This document shows, piece by piece, positions 47,917-61,095 of a stretch of DNA of 64,000 nt. Position numbers and translations under genes: made by a program. The notes under the pieces were generated by a model. It was not told the origin of the DNA, did no database searches, and saw only the letters and a program-made list of their open reading frames with translations. How positions within the stretch are numbered: position 1 is the stretch's first letter; every line of letters starts with the position of its first letter. Origin of the DNA: Coriaria nepalensis (Eukaryota > Streptophyta > Magnoliopsida > Cucurbitales > Coriariaceae); the NCBI GenBank assembly GCA_027186245.1, contig CP114485.1, positions 868,001 through 932,000 on the forward strand, read 5' to 3'.

Positions 47917-49380
47917 TTACGATGCGTACTGCATGAACTCCAAATCAGACTCAATCGCTGCCATCGTTTCGGGTGATAGGACCACCTCAAGATCGACGCT
48001 CCCGCTGCCTTCTCTCCCCGGGAATGCCGAGATTTTACCGTCGAATTTGTTGGCCCTACCGCTCCGTATGGCAACTGGCCGGCCCCACCCGAAATCGTTT
48101 TCGTACATGGGGAATCTAGGGGAGCTACCCATCGTGATCGATGCACCGTCGAAGTTGCCCAGAGGGAACAACCTTGGGTTGCTCTCCCAATCCTCTACGG
48201 TTCGGCGCACTGCAGAGTTATCATGAGCCTTCACGGTTTTGTTCAGCTGCTCCGCGCACCAGCGTAGATCCCTAGACAATACGTCACCAGCTGAAGCGTA
48301 CGTTGGAATGCTTTGAATTGCGTTCCCGAAATAGTGAGTGTCCAGCTTTGGCTCGAGCCTGTGCCTGCAATTGACCGCCATGCGAAACGTCGTGATTTTG
48401 TGAGTCGGAAGTTTCCTCGCACGTGTCACTGAGCGCCAAAGCAAAGCGCAGACTGACTGAAAAGATGAAATCTCCATCGTTTGATTTTTCGATTCCGTGT
48501 CAGTTGCTTGCGATTTCGTAACTGCATTCTTTAACCAGCTCTCGAGGATCGCCGTTACTTTGCCGTTACTGTTTTGATGCATGTCGTTTCTCTGCTTCGC
48601 CATTATCTCGACGGCGTTTGATTCTCCGTTGTCAATCCATTTCCGGTTGTTCGTCTTTGCTTTGAGCTTCTGAATTGCTTCTCTGCTGAAACTGAAAATC
48701 CGTTCCCGCAATGGAACATTGCCGGAGAAGGTAACCTTAGGACCATCTTCCGGCAGTCTTAAAACCGCTTTTGAAAGAAGAATCGAGTCTCTTGTAAAGT
48801 CGGGGCACCTAACAATCCTCTTCGCTCCTCTACAAGACTCAGCGAAGGTGTTGAAGAAATTCCAAAACGACGTCCCATCGGTGACGGCGTGGTTGACGGA
48901 ACATCCAATGAAAACGCCGTCAGCGAGCTCTGTGACCTGAACAGCCAAAATGGGATTGAAATGACCGGTATAGCTTACAGTGCGATCAAACGCGAAGAAC
49001 TCGTTGACAAAATCAGGCACGTCAGCAGAGCCTAGAATATCGCGGACAGAGTAAGTAGAGGCGTTGGCATGGATGAAGTCGACGCCGAGGTCGTTGCAGG
49101 TGATGTGGACGAATCCATCGGAGTCAGTGATCATACGGCCGGCGAGAGGCGGGAAGAGAGAGAGGGTTTGGGATAGACCTTGTTTAAGGAGAGCGATGAG
49201 AGGTTCGATGTGGAGATCATTAGTAGGGGAAGTAGCGAATAGGCAGCCTTTTTGAATGTATTGGCAAGCAAGCATGGGGAGATCGGAAACGGAGAGCTTA
49301 AGGTTTCCAAGGGAAGATTTCTGGTCAGGGGAGACTATGCATTTAGAGACGAGAGTTAGAGCTGATGAGGAAGAAGGCAT
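47917..49380 (-). CDS. BAHD acyltransferase (At3g50280/EPS1-like clade)
   Basis: Single-exon gene of 487 residues. BAHD enzymes transfer acyl groups from acyl-CoA to alcohols or amines in the cytosol. The catalytic HxxxD motif is HAVTD (residues 164-168). The structural DFGWG motif is present and intact (about residue 430). The N-terminus has VSPDQKSSLGNLKLSVSDLP and LFPPLAGRM, the latter shared by the clade of uncharacterised acetyltransferases that includes At3g50280 and EPS1. A mid-protein insertion (KWIDNGESNAVEIMAKQRND region) lengthens it relative to typical 440-450 residue members. The acceptor substrate cannot be read from sequence; a phenylpropanoid or defence compound is a reasonable inference. 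A TATA box precedes it. Confidence 0.92.
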   Translation of the reverse strand: MPSSSSALTLVSKCIVSPDQKSSLGNLKLSVSDLPMLACQYIQKGCLFATSPTNDLHIEPLIALLKQGLSQTLSLFPPLAGRMITDSDGFVHITCNDLGVDFIHANASTYSVRDILGSADVPDFVNEFFAFDRTVSYTGHFNPILAVQVTELADGVFIGCSVNHAVTDGTSFWNFFNTFAESCRGAKRIVRCPDFTRDSILLSKAVLRLPEDGPKVTFSGNVPLRERIFSFSREAIQKLKAKTNNRKWIDNGESNAVEIMAKQRNDMHQNSNGKVTAILESWLKNAVTKSQATDTESKNQTMEISSFQSVCALLWRSVTRARKLPTHKITTFRMAVNCRHRLEPKLDTHYFGNAIQSIPTYASAGDVLSRDLRWCAEQLNKTVKAHDNSAVRRTVEDWESNPRLFPLGNFDGASITMGSSPRFPMYENDFGWGRPVAIRSGRANKFDGKISAFPGREGSGSVDLEVVLSPETMAAIESDLEFMQYAS

Positions 49381-49481
49381 TTTCGTAGTTTTTTGGAATT
49401 CAGCTCTTTACTCACTAATCTCTCTCGCTCTCAGCAAGTGATGTGGGATTGGATTGTTGAGAAATTTGGTTTGGGAAATGG

Positions 49482-49489
49482 TATTTATA
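49482..49489 (-). promoter_or_regulatory. TATA box of the BAHD gene
   Basis: On the minus strand TATAAATA lies about 102 bp before the ATG at 49380, in the expected place. Confidence 0.55.
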
Positions 49490-50191
49490 AGGTTTTTCGG
49501 TTCATGAACTTGCTGACGTAGCTAAAAAGTTGGGGTTTTGTCACCTTATTTTATTAATTTTCCTTAATTCGTCATGATTTGTCCTAACCATTTAAATTCG
49601 CCTTCTTCTTTTTAAAATACTCAATTTTTCTAGTCCTATTATTGTGGATGGTTGATTTGGGGGGGGGGGGGGAGGGCAAATAATTGAATTGAATTCTTAT
49701 TATAATAATATAATTCGGTAACGCTTGACTCAAAAACATAGGAATAGTATAATTAAATCAATTATATATCTTACTGTTTTACCTAAGGACGTGAATAATG
49801 AGTAACTCGGCTAAGTCTGGAATTATGATGAAGTAAGTAGAGTAGTAGTAGTAGTAGTAGTAGTACTATGTCTGTTTAATTTGGTAAAGAGTAAGAGAGA
49901 AGATGTGTAATATTTACGTTTGCGCCGACTATTTACGTTCTGTATGTTGGCTGTCATTCTGCAAACCCCAAGAATGGTCGGTCTTAAGCATTATATTATA
50001 GTCTTAAGGTTAAATTAGTGCCTACTTGTAGTTGTAAACTCTTATTTATTACAATATAATATGATGCACTAATCATCTTCTCCATTCTACTACTTACCTG
50101 TATGTTTAATTAACTGATGCTTGAGATTTCATTATTACACAATAATAAACTCAATATAAAATAATCAATCGAGGAGTTCAAATTATGTTTT

Positions 50192-50226
<35 letters not shown>

Positions 50227-53200
50227 AAAATTAATTTTGAGATTAGTTATCATCAAATTATGTTTATCAAAACGAGGTTGTTGGTTGACATCATATATAT
50301 AATTACCATGTCACAAATCAGATATTAAATCAAATAATTGGGTCAATGAACTTGAAATGCCAGATACTCCTAACACTGTGATAAAACTACTAATGGCCGG
50401 TGATAGCTTATAATAAATAAATAAATAAATAAACAAAAACAAATGAGAATCTTCTTCCTAATTGAAAAACCTTCATTTTGTATTTGTCGGCGTGTGCTGT
50501 TCTTTTTTTTATGAAGTAAACGTGATTAATTTAGTATATAGTTGTATAGATCATAGATGTGTATATACAATGAAGAGATATATAATTAGATAATTTATTA
50601 ATTAATATAACATAATATTTTACGTAAGCAAAGTAAGAGTGACTTAGTTAGTTAATTGTTTGACTCAGAAAGTTTCCGATCGATCGAACACAAAGCTGTT
50701 TGCAACTAGACAAGTATTATTATTAGGAGGAGAAGTAGTAGCTAGCGTGCCTTGAATTCTGCCACGTTTATGACAGTTCAAGAACAACCTTATACTCTCT
50801 TTTGCACTTCTACCCTGTTGCACTGAATCTTGACATTTCCTATACATGTATTCATCCCACCGTCCACTTTTTTTATTTGGCTATTTCAAGATCAAGTTTG
50901 AAACTTCCGTTTGGGTACGTTAATCCTCAAAACCAACTTTGTATTGTTGTGGGAAGTAATCCCGTACTTAGTTAACCGAACTCCATGAAGAATAATTGGT
51001 GTTGGGGCCGGTCTAAGCTAAGGAGAGAAGGGCTCACCTCGGATGCACCAATGAGGTAACTTGAGAGACGTGAATTCCAACCCCAATAGTTGGACCAAGA
51101 AAATGATGTGCTGGTCGGGTCGGACAAGGTCACGACGATATGTTTAGATAAAGGAATATGGATCGATAAATGAGAGACTCTAAGAGTGGGGGTGCCAAAC
51201 TAAGTATTTGGTATAGAACTTCGAAAGGATAGGGGTCCAAAGATGAAAAACATAAAGAGGTTCTTTCTAACACTATAATAGGGAGCATATCTCTGTCTGT
51301 ATCAAAAGACATAGTGAATAGAATATTAAGGATGACAGTCTGCATCATCAATAGAAATGTGTTGCGTGTAAAACAAATCATACATATATCTCTAATAAGA
51401 TAGTATAAATATAAAAAACCTAATTATAGTGAAGGAGACAAGCTTTTTTACTAAGAAAAATATATAATGTTTATCAAATATACTAAAACTAGTTAACTTA
51501 GTTATTGGATAGGATATGTCAAACACAACTCCGATGTATCCTTATTTTTTGTGTACCGGAAGACTTCTTAAACTAGCGAACATCATGTATGTTTAAGTAG
51601 CTAAAAACATCATCTCACTAAATAATGATCCATTATAGAAGTAGTTACAAGTTAATAATATAATAATAAAGCAGTTTGCATTGAGGATATGTTAAATTTA
51701 GTTTGCAGTTTGCCTTGTTTTCTCAATACATGAATCAATGAACATTGTTAATGAAAGACAAAGAAAACTAGGTAGCTACAAAGGATAAGATGGGCGGGAA
51801 TGGATGTAATTAGTAAATACCAAAGAACGATAAGAACATATTCAAATTTAGTGGCCGGACATGATAAGATAAGAGTGTGACCTAAAGACTACTTTATTTC
51901 AATCAATGAATCTTTTACCAACGACAAACTATGGCACAGGGAGGCCAATTCACTGTAAGAAAGATAATTCCAAGATAATATTCATGCATGTCTCTATATA
52001 TATATATGACTAATATTAGATCCAAATTAGTCGCTTTCCATCGCAGCACTAGTCAAAAGGTTGACACACATAAAATAAATAAGACATATATATATATATA
52101 GTGTTGTGAGAATGATGAGATAATTCATGCACTTTGCAGTTGATATTCCTTCTCGCGTTGACGTTCTCTGAATTTAGGCCCTTGGACTGAGCATGCCAAA
52201 GTTCAGGCATCACACATCTATGTACTCACCAACTTTTTTAGTTGGTTATCAGATTAAACTATTCATTAATATATAGTATGTAATGATTGACTTCGATGAT
52301 TTCTATTCCAATTCTAAAATACCAGGATTAGGAGAAGGGAACACCAAAAATGGAGGTTCTCCAGTCACTATTAGGAATTGTTAAATCAATTAGAACAAAT
52401 AATGTAAGAAGAACTCATTAACTCCTCTCCACTCTCTCCAATCACGTACCTACATATTCTCCACAAAGGTAGACAAGTGAATAAAGTCATATATATATAT
52501 ATGGATGTATATATCAACCATCTTAGGTGATATTGCTTCTTCCCAACTTCTGCTTCTTATATGTAACTATTTGATTATCTGACTATATATCATGAGTCTA
52601 CTGCATATATGACAGATTCTGTATCGCGAATCCATCCATGTCTAATCAGCTAATCCTTCTTGTCCATGAAGGCATGAACACGTCTGTTAGATAGCCCACG
52701 AAGTCTAGAAGGCGTTATCGTTGAATACCAATTCTTGTCTAATCAGAATATTTACTTTACAAATAGCAACTATTAACTGCATTAAAGCCCTCTTATGGAA
52801 ATACATTGATGCAGCGTGCAATTAGAACCCTATTTATTCTTCATACCAATCGGAAGTAACATTTTATACACAGCTGAAAGACTCTTGTCTCTTTTGGTAT
52901 TTGATCGGGATGATTTAAAAAATGAACATCACATCACAAGAAGCTAAGCTAACAGCCAGTAAATCTGGAATAGAGTTGAATGGATCTCTCTGTCTTTATG
53001 TTGATTGAACACCACCATTCGTGCTTTCCACGAGTTCATGCACTGAGCTTAGAGCTCGATGCTGGTTGGGCTGTCATGCAACCATTTGAGGATAGTTTTT
53101 TCCTGAAAAGAAAGTTGATGTCGTGATGAACTTGCCCAAAAAAGAACAAGAAATGCATATTGATTTGTAGAGCTTTCTTTTCTTAGACCTAAACCCAATC

Positions 53201-54785
53201 ATAGTGCGTTGAATAACACCATTTAAGAATAAAAGAGAAGAGGGAAGATATTAACTTTATGATTACTAAGCCACAACTATTCGCATACAAAATATCACTG
53301 ATTCGCTGTGAAGTGTGGATGCAGTATGACAGTATCGACATGTCGTTGATCCAATGGGTTGGCGCAGCGGTATATCGTTTCTGCTGGACTGTACAGTAGG
53401 CTGGCAAAATTGGACAAAGCAAAAAGCATCTTATTAGGTTCCTGCAGGGCAATGGACCGCACCGACATTTATTGAGGGGAATAATCGGATATTTGTTTAT
53501 ACAAGCTACCCGTTGTTTATTTCAGCTGTGAAATAACGATATGTCGGTGAACTGTTTGGACATTGTAATCACAATTGAAGATGGTCTTAAAACCGGATAC
53601 TTCACGTCGTTTTTTACAGTATCATGATGGCTGCCACAGCCACTGCTAGCTGATATCATGGTGGACGAAGGCGAAACGTGGGGAGCTAGCGGAAGTCCAT
53701 CTCCTCGTGCTCTTTACACTCATTGTCCAAGTCGATCCACCATTAAACTTGTGTCTGTTTCTGTCTAGTTGTTTCATAATCCAGCGGGTCTTACATGAAA
53801 GCCTCAATGTTTCATTAAGATGAGGCCCAGTTGCGAAATGCGTTGCAACCATGGCTCATTGTCCTGTCTTGCTCAAGACAGAGCTTCCATAATTGGTTGA
53901 AAATGAGAACTCCTGCCGATGAAGATCAGAACCCCCATTGGTCCTGTCTAGCCAAACCAGAGGTCTCAAATATAAATGACTCAGAACTGCAGCAGATGGA
54001 GATCGAATTTAAGTATCATGGATTCTTACGTGCACCAAAATAATAATCGAAAAGCAAAAGTAAAGAAAGAGAGTTGGATCAAGATTCTGATTCTCCAAAT
54101 CATGTCTCCTAAAATATTCCACTCTTCCACCTAGGCCAACACTTCTCTCGTTTGTAGTAGGGTCCAAGTCATTGTGGAGTTAAAGAAGAGTGAAAAAAAA
54201 GTTGGGTGAGAAGTCGATGTAACTTTTTCAATGCTTTTCCCACTTTCTTCCTTTCACCTCGGATGAGTGATGGGATCATTAGACATGGACATGACCCATT
54301 TAGCTAAAATGGTGGAATAATGTCAAAAACATGACGCCTTTTTCTCAGTTGATTTCACCCATTTGATTCCCAGAAATCAATTATGAGCATGTATGACTAA
54401 TAAGTAATTATTGGGTGTTATTTAATTATCCACTGCCAAACATTTGTTTAGTAATTAATGATTCTGCAGTCTAAGAAGAAGAAGAAGAAGAAGAAGAAGA
54501 ATATATATATATATATATATAATATTCTTCACGTGAACTGCGACAGCCATACACCGGCTTGAAAGACAAAATCCAGAAGTGTATGATTCTGGCATTATAA
54601 ATAGACAAACTAAACAGATAAAGACAGCCTTATTAGAATGGAAGGAAGAATGGAAGAATGGAAGAGAATTCAGGGTTTAGATTGTAAGAGTGTTTTAATA
54701 TTTGTTTGTAGTCACTGTCAGGAAAAACCAACTGGATTCATAATATCAATATGCATAGTTAACTGGATTGCTTGAACAATCAGCA

Positions 54786-54816
<31 letters not shown>

Positions 54817-56925
54817 CTTTATTTTATTTTATATTTTTGGATTTATTTGTGCTGGAAAAGGCAAAAGCAAAAGTCCCAATCAGAGAGGAAAAAAATGAAA
54901 AAAGAAATAAAGAAAGAGCTTTGACTTATTCTCTAAGGAACCCGCTGCTTCTATACTAATAAAATAAATCAATCAAAAAATGCAACTTTACAATGAAAGA
55001 TGAGAAGAAAAAGATAAAGAGAATTGGAATTGATTCGGTTACTACAGCAAATGGGATTGGAATTCTGTGATTGAAACAAGAAGAAGAAGATGATGATAAG
55101 ATTCGCTTTTTTTTTTTTAATTTTTTTTTAATTTTTATTTATTTATTTATTTATTTACGAAAAATCAGGATTCAATTTATTTTTATTTCGAGTGCACTTT
55201 ATATATAAATTAATGATTAAGTTATTATTTAAATATATTTGAGAGAAAAATAAAAGAAAAATAAATTATTTTCCACTGATTTGGCCAATCTTTATTACAA
55301 GACTTAACTAACAAGTGATGTAAATCTGGGCATAGTGTAGCTTGCAACTATTTTAATGGTCATAACAAGACATCTTAATTACTAATTACACACATAATTA
55401 ATCATAACTTCTAACTGTTAGGTCAATTAGTGGGCCCCATAAATCAATTAGCTCACTAAAGCTTCTTTGCATTCATAGTAAAAAAACATCTTTCTTCCTT
55501 TCTTGCTTTTTAAGTTATTTTTCCTTTTGCATTATAGTTTATAGTTTTTTACCATAAAGTGGATGTCACTGATGTTGAAATATATATATATATATATATA
55601 TACTTTTTAATTTTACATTTTTGTGTGTGACATATTTGATGCGATTTGGACAACATATATATTCCATTTAGTGTATAAAACTAACTCAGCATTATTGCGA
55701 TCGAAGTTGAAAGTTGGGATCCCACCATATTATTAGGTGTATAAGTTGGTTTTTGTGTGGGTCAAAATTGGAAACTCTTGCGCTCTGATTTGTGATTAGT
55801 GTCTAATACATTTTACTGATTCATCGCTAATCATTCATTAATAAGTCCCCCCTTGCTATCGTTTTAGAAAGGTATAAACAACAACACCCATACACTAATA
55901 TCTATCTATCTTACCGTTTCCCTGATTCCTTTTGCTTGTCAGCAAATTTGTACTATTGGAGATAGTGAGTCAGCATTCCACGTGGCTAATGTGTTTGCTG
56001 ACTGTATGTATTTATTTATTTATTTTTATTATAGTTACTTGCGTTACAGCTGTGAGCTGTAAGAAACGTAATGCTCACAACGAATCAGATTTGGGCGCGT
56101 GGCTGACGCTTTTGTTGATCCCCCCCCCCCCCTACGTAGGATGATAGATAAAGATAGGACCTCTCTATCTGTTTCCATTATTGCTAAGCTTTTTTCACCA
56201 CTGCAATCCCTAAGACCCTCTCTTATGCCAGGCTCCGGTGTGAGAGAAGAAGAGCAGTAGGTCCCACTAACTCTTGACGTGGATTAATACTTTTCTCGTT
56301 CTTTCCTTTTCAATAGTGATGAACAGTGAAAGGCAAATGAGGATTAGAGTTGAGAGTTGAAATTTCAAATTAAGGTAAGACCAATTATTATGAATGTTCT
56401 TTCAAAATAAATTAATATTTATTTATTTATTTAATAAATCAAAAGAGCTGTTGATGGTTGGTTTGTATTTATTTTATTTACATGAATAAAAGAAGTGCAA
56501 GTTGTTGATGGTTGTCACGTTACGACATTAATCAATTGAATCAGAAATTCACGAATTTATATTAATTTTTTAAATAGCATATATATATATATATAATTAA
56601 TTAATTAATTAATTAATTAAAAAATATCTATATAATAGGATATTTCATAACCCTACAATTTGTTCTTCTTTTTCTGATAAAAGAAAACCTTTTAAATTAA
56701 GCCACTCTAAATGAAAACCCAATACCGTTGTCCCACGTCATTGCTGCGTTAAGGAATTTTTGCCACGTAATCAATCTCACATGTTATTTCTTGTCGTGTC
56801 TTCTTTTATCTTTTTACCCTCCCTCTTTTCCGTTACTATTACTATTACTATTTACCCTTTTACCACTGCCGCTTCTTATTTTTTATTTTTCATTTTCATA
56901 ATCCCGTGTGCTTCTAATTTTCGGG
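49490..56925. other. Gene-poor AT-rich region
   Basis: More than 7 kb without a recognisable protein-coding gene. It contains many microsatellites: a G run (49661-49672), TAG repeats (about 49843-49864), a T run of about 32 (50194-50225), TA runs (52091-52100 and 55581-55600), GAA (54478-54500), CTT (54788-54819), and a C run near 56120. A perfect TATAAATAG occurs at 54595-54603 with no coding region behind it. A short frame at 50665-50847 (minus) is not recognisable. Non-coding transcripts cannot be excluded. Confidence 0.55.
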
Positions 56926-56989
56926 TTTTCCGATTGAAGAGAGTGAATAGTACTATGTTTTCCGATTGAAGAGAGTGAATAGTACTATA
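56926..56989 (+). repeat. Tandem duplication of a 32-bp unit
   Basis: The 32-bp segment 56926-56957 (starting TTTTCCGATTGAAGAGAGTG) is repeated at 56958-56989 with a single difference at its last base. It lies immediately before the 8-bp minisatellite. Confidence 0.9.
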
Positions 56990-57089
56990 TATTTATATAT
57001 TTATATATTTATATATTTATATATTTATATATTTATATATTTATATATTTATATATTTATATATTTATATATTTATATATTTATATATT
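56986..57089 (+). repeat. 8-bp minisatellite (ATATTTAT)n
   Basis: About 13 near-perfect copies of ATATTTAT, roughly 580 bp upstream of the COI1 start codon and so in or near its promoter. Such arrays vary in length between individuals. Confidence 0.9.
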
Positions 57090-57668
57090 AATGTAATGTA
57101 ATTATTTATTTTGAGGCGCATATTAGACTCTGTAAGTTAGCTACTAGGGTCTGATCCAATCAACCCTGCTTCACAAAAACTGCCCAACTGTCGCCGTCCT
57201 ATATTCCTGCTCTCCGACGATCTTCTTCAGCTTAACGATAAGTTCTTTAGCCTAACTTCTCTTACAGTCTTATGTGTGATACTCCGCCGGAATCCGTTTG
57301 GTCTGCAAGGTCACTCGACCTCGATCCGATTGGTTCCTTTTTCGTTTACATACCGTTTGATTTTTCCGATTCTTCATCGTACACCGTCCACCAGCTCGCT
57401 CTGAGGTGATTGATTGAATCGATTTCTTTTGTCCTCAGCAGTTCTGCAACAGATTCTCTACGTTTCCGATAAATCTTTCTTTCTTTTTATTTATTTATTT
57501 ATTATTATTTTGTTTATACTAAGAGTTCAGGATTTGAAGCGTTGAAGTCGATCTTTGACCAAGAGGTTTAAATCTTCCGGTTTTTTTTATTGTTTGAGCT
57601 CAGCTTTGAGCTTCCTAGAACTTTTTGAAGAGTTTTCAGGAGATCTCAACTCGGACTATTTCTTAGCT

Positions 57669-60600
57669 ATGGAGGAAAGAAGAGTCTCCAGAACGACTAC
57701 AACCATGCCAGATTCGATTTTTGAATTTGTGGTGCCCTATATTGACGATCCTATAGACCGCAACGCCGCCTCTCTAGTGTGCCGGCGATGGTATGATCTG
57801 GACGCCCTTACTCGGAAACACGTGACTATAGCTCTCTGCTACTCCACCACACCTGATCAGCTTTTGAGGCGCTTTCCACACCTCGAGTCTCTTAAACTGA
57901 AAGGCAAGCCTAGGGCGGCGATGTTCAATTTGATACCGGAGTATTGGGGTGGGTACGTGACCCCTTGGGTGGAGAAGATGGCCGCTTTCAATTGTTTGAA
58001 GTCCCTTCATTTCCGGCGCATGATTATTGGGGACTCTGATCTAGAGGTCCTTACTCGGGCTCGCGGCCGCGGGCTTCAGGTTCTCAAGCTGGATAAGTGT
58101 TCTGGATTTACCACCGATGGGCTCTTGCTTATTGTTCGGTTGTGCAGGTATTGAATTAAATTAAAGTAGTCTCAGATTCTTCAGTCAAGAAATTAATTTC
58201 AACAGCTAGGTCCAAGACTGAAAATGAACCTTTTTTGATAAGCTACTCTGTAAAACATGATGCTCACTGTTTGTGTTCTTCACAAACCAATACTTACAAC
58301 TAACAAATGATTCAAGAAAACTTTGTTTCTCTGCTTGGGTGGAAAAGAATGAAAAAACTGAGGTTTTGGATGAAAATATTTGATTGAATACATAGAGCTG
58401 GTTGGTGAAGAATGCGTATTTCTGTCTTAATTTCAAATTCTATATCAGTGATTTTTAGTTGTTTCTTTGATTGAATTTGTATATATTCTCCTTGGGTCCT
58501 AAATGATTAGAGCATCAATTATTGGAATGACTGTCCCTTTTCATGTTAGGATCTGTTGGCATTTCATATCTTGTCTCGTTTTTTCAGTTTTTGTTTGCTA
58601 CTGGCATAGTTGGTCCCGTGAAAAGTTTTTTGTACATTTTTGGAAACTAGAACCTTTGTTGTGCTCCAAAGTTTGCCATCCTGGAGGAGTCTCTACCCTT
58701 ACAGTCTTCCCATCTTACATTCTCCTTTCAGCCTGTCTTATAAAGCTTTTACCATTTCATAATAACTTGTTGATTATTCCTGCTCAAAAGAAGAGGCCAA
58801 CGGGTTGAAAGAAGTGATCTGTCTTAGGTTTAGTCATTTTAATATTTTAATTTTGAATGATCAGAAAATTGAATCCACCACCATATGATGCCCTTTATTT
58901 GCAGTAACGCATTTCAAAATGCTATAGTTTTGGGGGTTCCATTATCCTAGCATGCGATTAGTTTTCTTGTTTATGTCTAGGAAAATTTTGATCCAGGGCA
59001 TTAATTTAACATGGTTACTCTATCAATTTTCCCCATTTATGATACTTTCATAAAGCCATTTGTGCCATTTATTGTCAAATTAAACACCTTGATATGCATT
59101 TTCAGGAATTTAAAAACCTTGTTTCTGGAGGAGAGCCAAATCGATGACAAAGATGGAGAATGGCTAGGTGAGCTTGCTAGGAACAACACAGTTCTGGAAA
59201 CATTGAACTTTTACATGACTGAAATAGTGAATTTTCAACCTGAAGACTTAGAACTCATTGCTAGAAATTGTCCTTCATTAGTCTCTGTGAAAATTAGTGA
59301 TTGTGAAATCTTGAAGCTTGTGGGTTTCTTTAATGCTGCGACTTCTTTAGAGGAATTTTCTGGGGGTTCCTTTAATGAAGAAGACGCAGAAATATATTCC
59401 ACCATATCTCTTCCTCTGAAATTGCGTCGTCTGGGTCTTATGTACTTGGGGCAGATGGAAATGCCAATCATATTCCCTTTTGCATCCTTGCTTAAGAAGT
59501 TAGATCTTCTATGTGCCTTGCTCAACACAGAGGACCACTGTACATTAATTCAAAGGTGCCCCAACTTGGAAGTTCTTGAGGTGAGCTCTCCATTTCTTGT
59601 GGTTTCCACTATGTTTCTTCTACCTTTTTGTTTTGATTAAGAGTCTCAATGATAGATAATATAGTTGAGCTCGTTTCCTATCAGTTCGAACTCTTAAGAT
59701 AATTGGTAACTTACCATGGTATTGGAGCTAAGGTTTCGAGTTCAAATCACGGTTGTTCCTCCCTCTGTTATTTCTACATATGATATGCTTTTTGGACTTT
59801 GTTTGTCATTTGTTTGCACGTGCAAGACCCATATTGTTATGGGCTTGCCCGTGAGGGGGAGTGTTAAGATTTCCTATCAGTTCGAACTTTTAGGACAATC
59901 GGTAACTTAACAGTTTTCTTCTGCGTATTATTATTCTTTTCCAAAAACTTGTTTTTGAAAAATAAATATAAAACATATATACCACTTAAGTAATGGTCTT
60001 CCACTTCTTGATTGGGAAACCTTTCTATACCTTTCCAAATATTTGATATTCGTTTCCAAGATATTATTTTGGATTAGCAGGTATATAATTGCTGTGCTTC
60101 CTTCCTTTTTTTGACTCGCACCTTTATTTTTTCATTTTTATCTGTAATAGATATCTCAATGACAGGACTTAGTCATAGTTAGGTCAGACGTTTCAAATAT
60201 TGTGGTTTTGACCAGTGGGACACCGTAGAATTTGAGTTCGTTGAATCATACATGAGAGCGTATGAGTCTCTTCCATATCATTTAAAACTAATGTCATTGT
60301 GTACAGACGAGGAATGTAATTGGAGATGGAGGATTAGAAGTTCTTGCACGGTACTGCAAGCGACTAAAGAGGCTCAGGATTGAGCGGGGGGCTGATGAGC
60401 AGGAAATGGAGGACGAGCAAGGTCGTGTTTCACAAAGAGGACTGATTGCATTGTCCCGGGGCTGCGTTGAACTTGAATACATGGCTGTTTATGTCTCTGA
60501 TATCACGAATGCAGCTTTAAACTCTATTGGCACATACTGTAAGAATCTATGTGACTTTCGTCTTGTACTGCTGGATAAAGAAGAAACTATAACGGATCTT

Positions 60601-61095
60601 CCCCTTGATGATGGAGTCCGAGCATTACTGAGGGGCTGTGAAATGCTAAGAAGATTTGCATTGTATCTCCGGCCTGGAGGCTTGACTGATGTGGGGCTTG
60701 GTTATATTGGGCGGTACAGCCCAAATGTGAGGTGGATGCTTTTGGGTCACGTTGGACATTCAGACGAGGGACTATTGGCTCTCTCTGCAGGGTGCCCTAA
60801 GCTGCAAAAACTTGAAATGAGGGGGTGTTGCTTTAGTGAGCATGCACTTGCTATTGCTGTGACAAAACTGACTTCTCTGAGGTACTTATGGGTTCAAGGA
60901 TACAGAGTCTCTGGTCTGGGTCAGGATCTTTGTGCAATGGCTCGGCCTTATTGGAATATTGAGTTAATTGCTGCACCTGCTAATGGGGGGGAAACCGCTG
61001 TTGGTGAGCAACCGGCCCAGATTCTTGCCTACTACTCACTAGCTGGACCACGAATGGATGTTTCGGAGGGGGTTATACTTTTGGATCAGCCTTGA
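57669..61095 (+). CDS. COI1: Jasmonate receptor F-box protein COI1
   Basis: Three exons (57669-58147, 59106-59580 and 60307-61095) give about 580 residues, close to Arabidopsis COI1 (592). An F-box-type N-terminus (about residues 14-55, with DRNAASLVCRRWYDLD) binds SKP1 of the SCF ligase. The rest is a leucine-rich-repeat solenoid. The ligand-pocket signature LKLKGKPRAAMFNLIPE is intact and holds the residues equivalent to Lys81, Arg85 and Phe89. Other hallmark stretches are NFYMTEIVNFQPEDLELIAR, TRNVIGDGGLEVLARYCKRL, LRIERGADEQ and LRYLWVQGYR. COI1 binds JA-Ile together with JAZ repressors and targets them for degradation. The first two introns are at conserved positions; intron 2 carries a TRIM element. 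The N-terminus before the F-box (MEERRVSRTTTT) is short and variable. Confidence 0.97.
59664..59912 (+). mobile_element. TRIM-type miniature LTR retrotransposon in COI1 intron 2
   Basis: Two diverged terminal repeats of about 51 bp share TTTCCTATCAGTTCGAAC and GGTAACTTA: left about 59664-59716, right 59862-59912 (TGTTAAG...CTTAACA). Directly after the left repeat is TGGTATTGGAGC (59717-59728), which matches the initiator-Met-tRNA primer-binding site at 10 of 12 bases. Directly before the right repeat is the polypurine tract GAGGGGGAG (59853-59861). The element is about 250 bp with no coding sequence, as expected for a terminal-repeat retrotransposon in miniature. I could not define a target-site duplication. 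Confidence 0.8.

Noticed and set aside
50665..50847. 60-codon minus-strand frame that could be a small peptide gene
   Set aside because: No signal peptide, no recognised peptide motif and no nearby TATA box in the right place.
53858..53890. Perfect short hairpin (CTGTCTTG-CT-CAAGACAG)
   Set aside because: The stem is only 8 bp with a tiny loop, too short for a plant microRNA precursor, and no known mature sequence matches.
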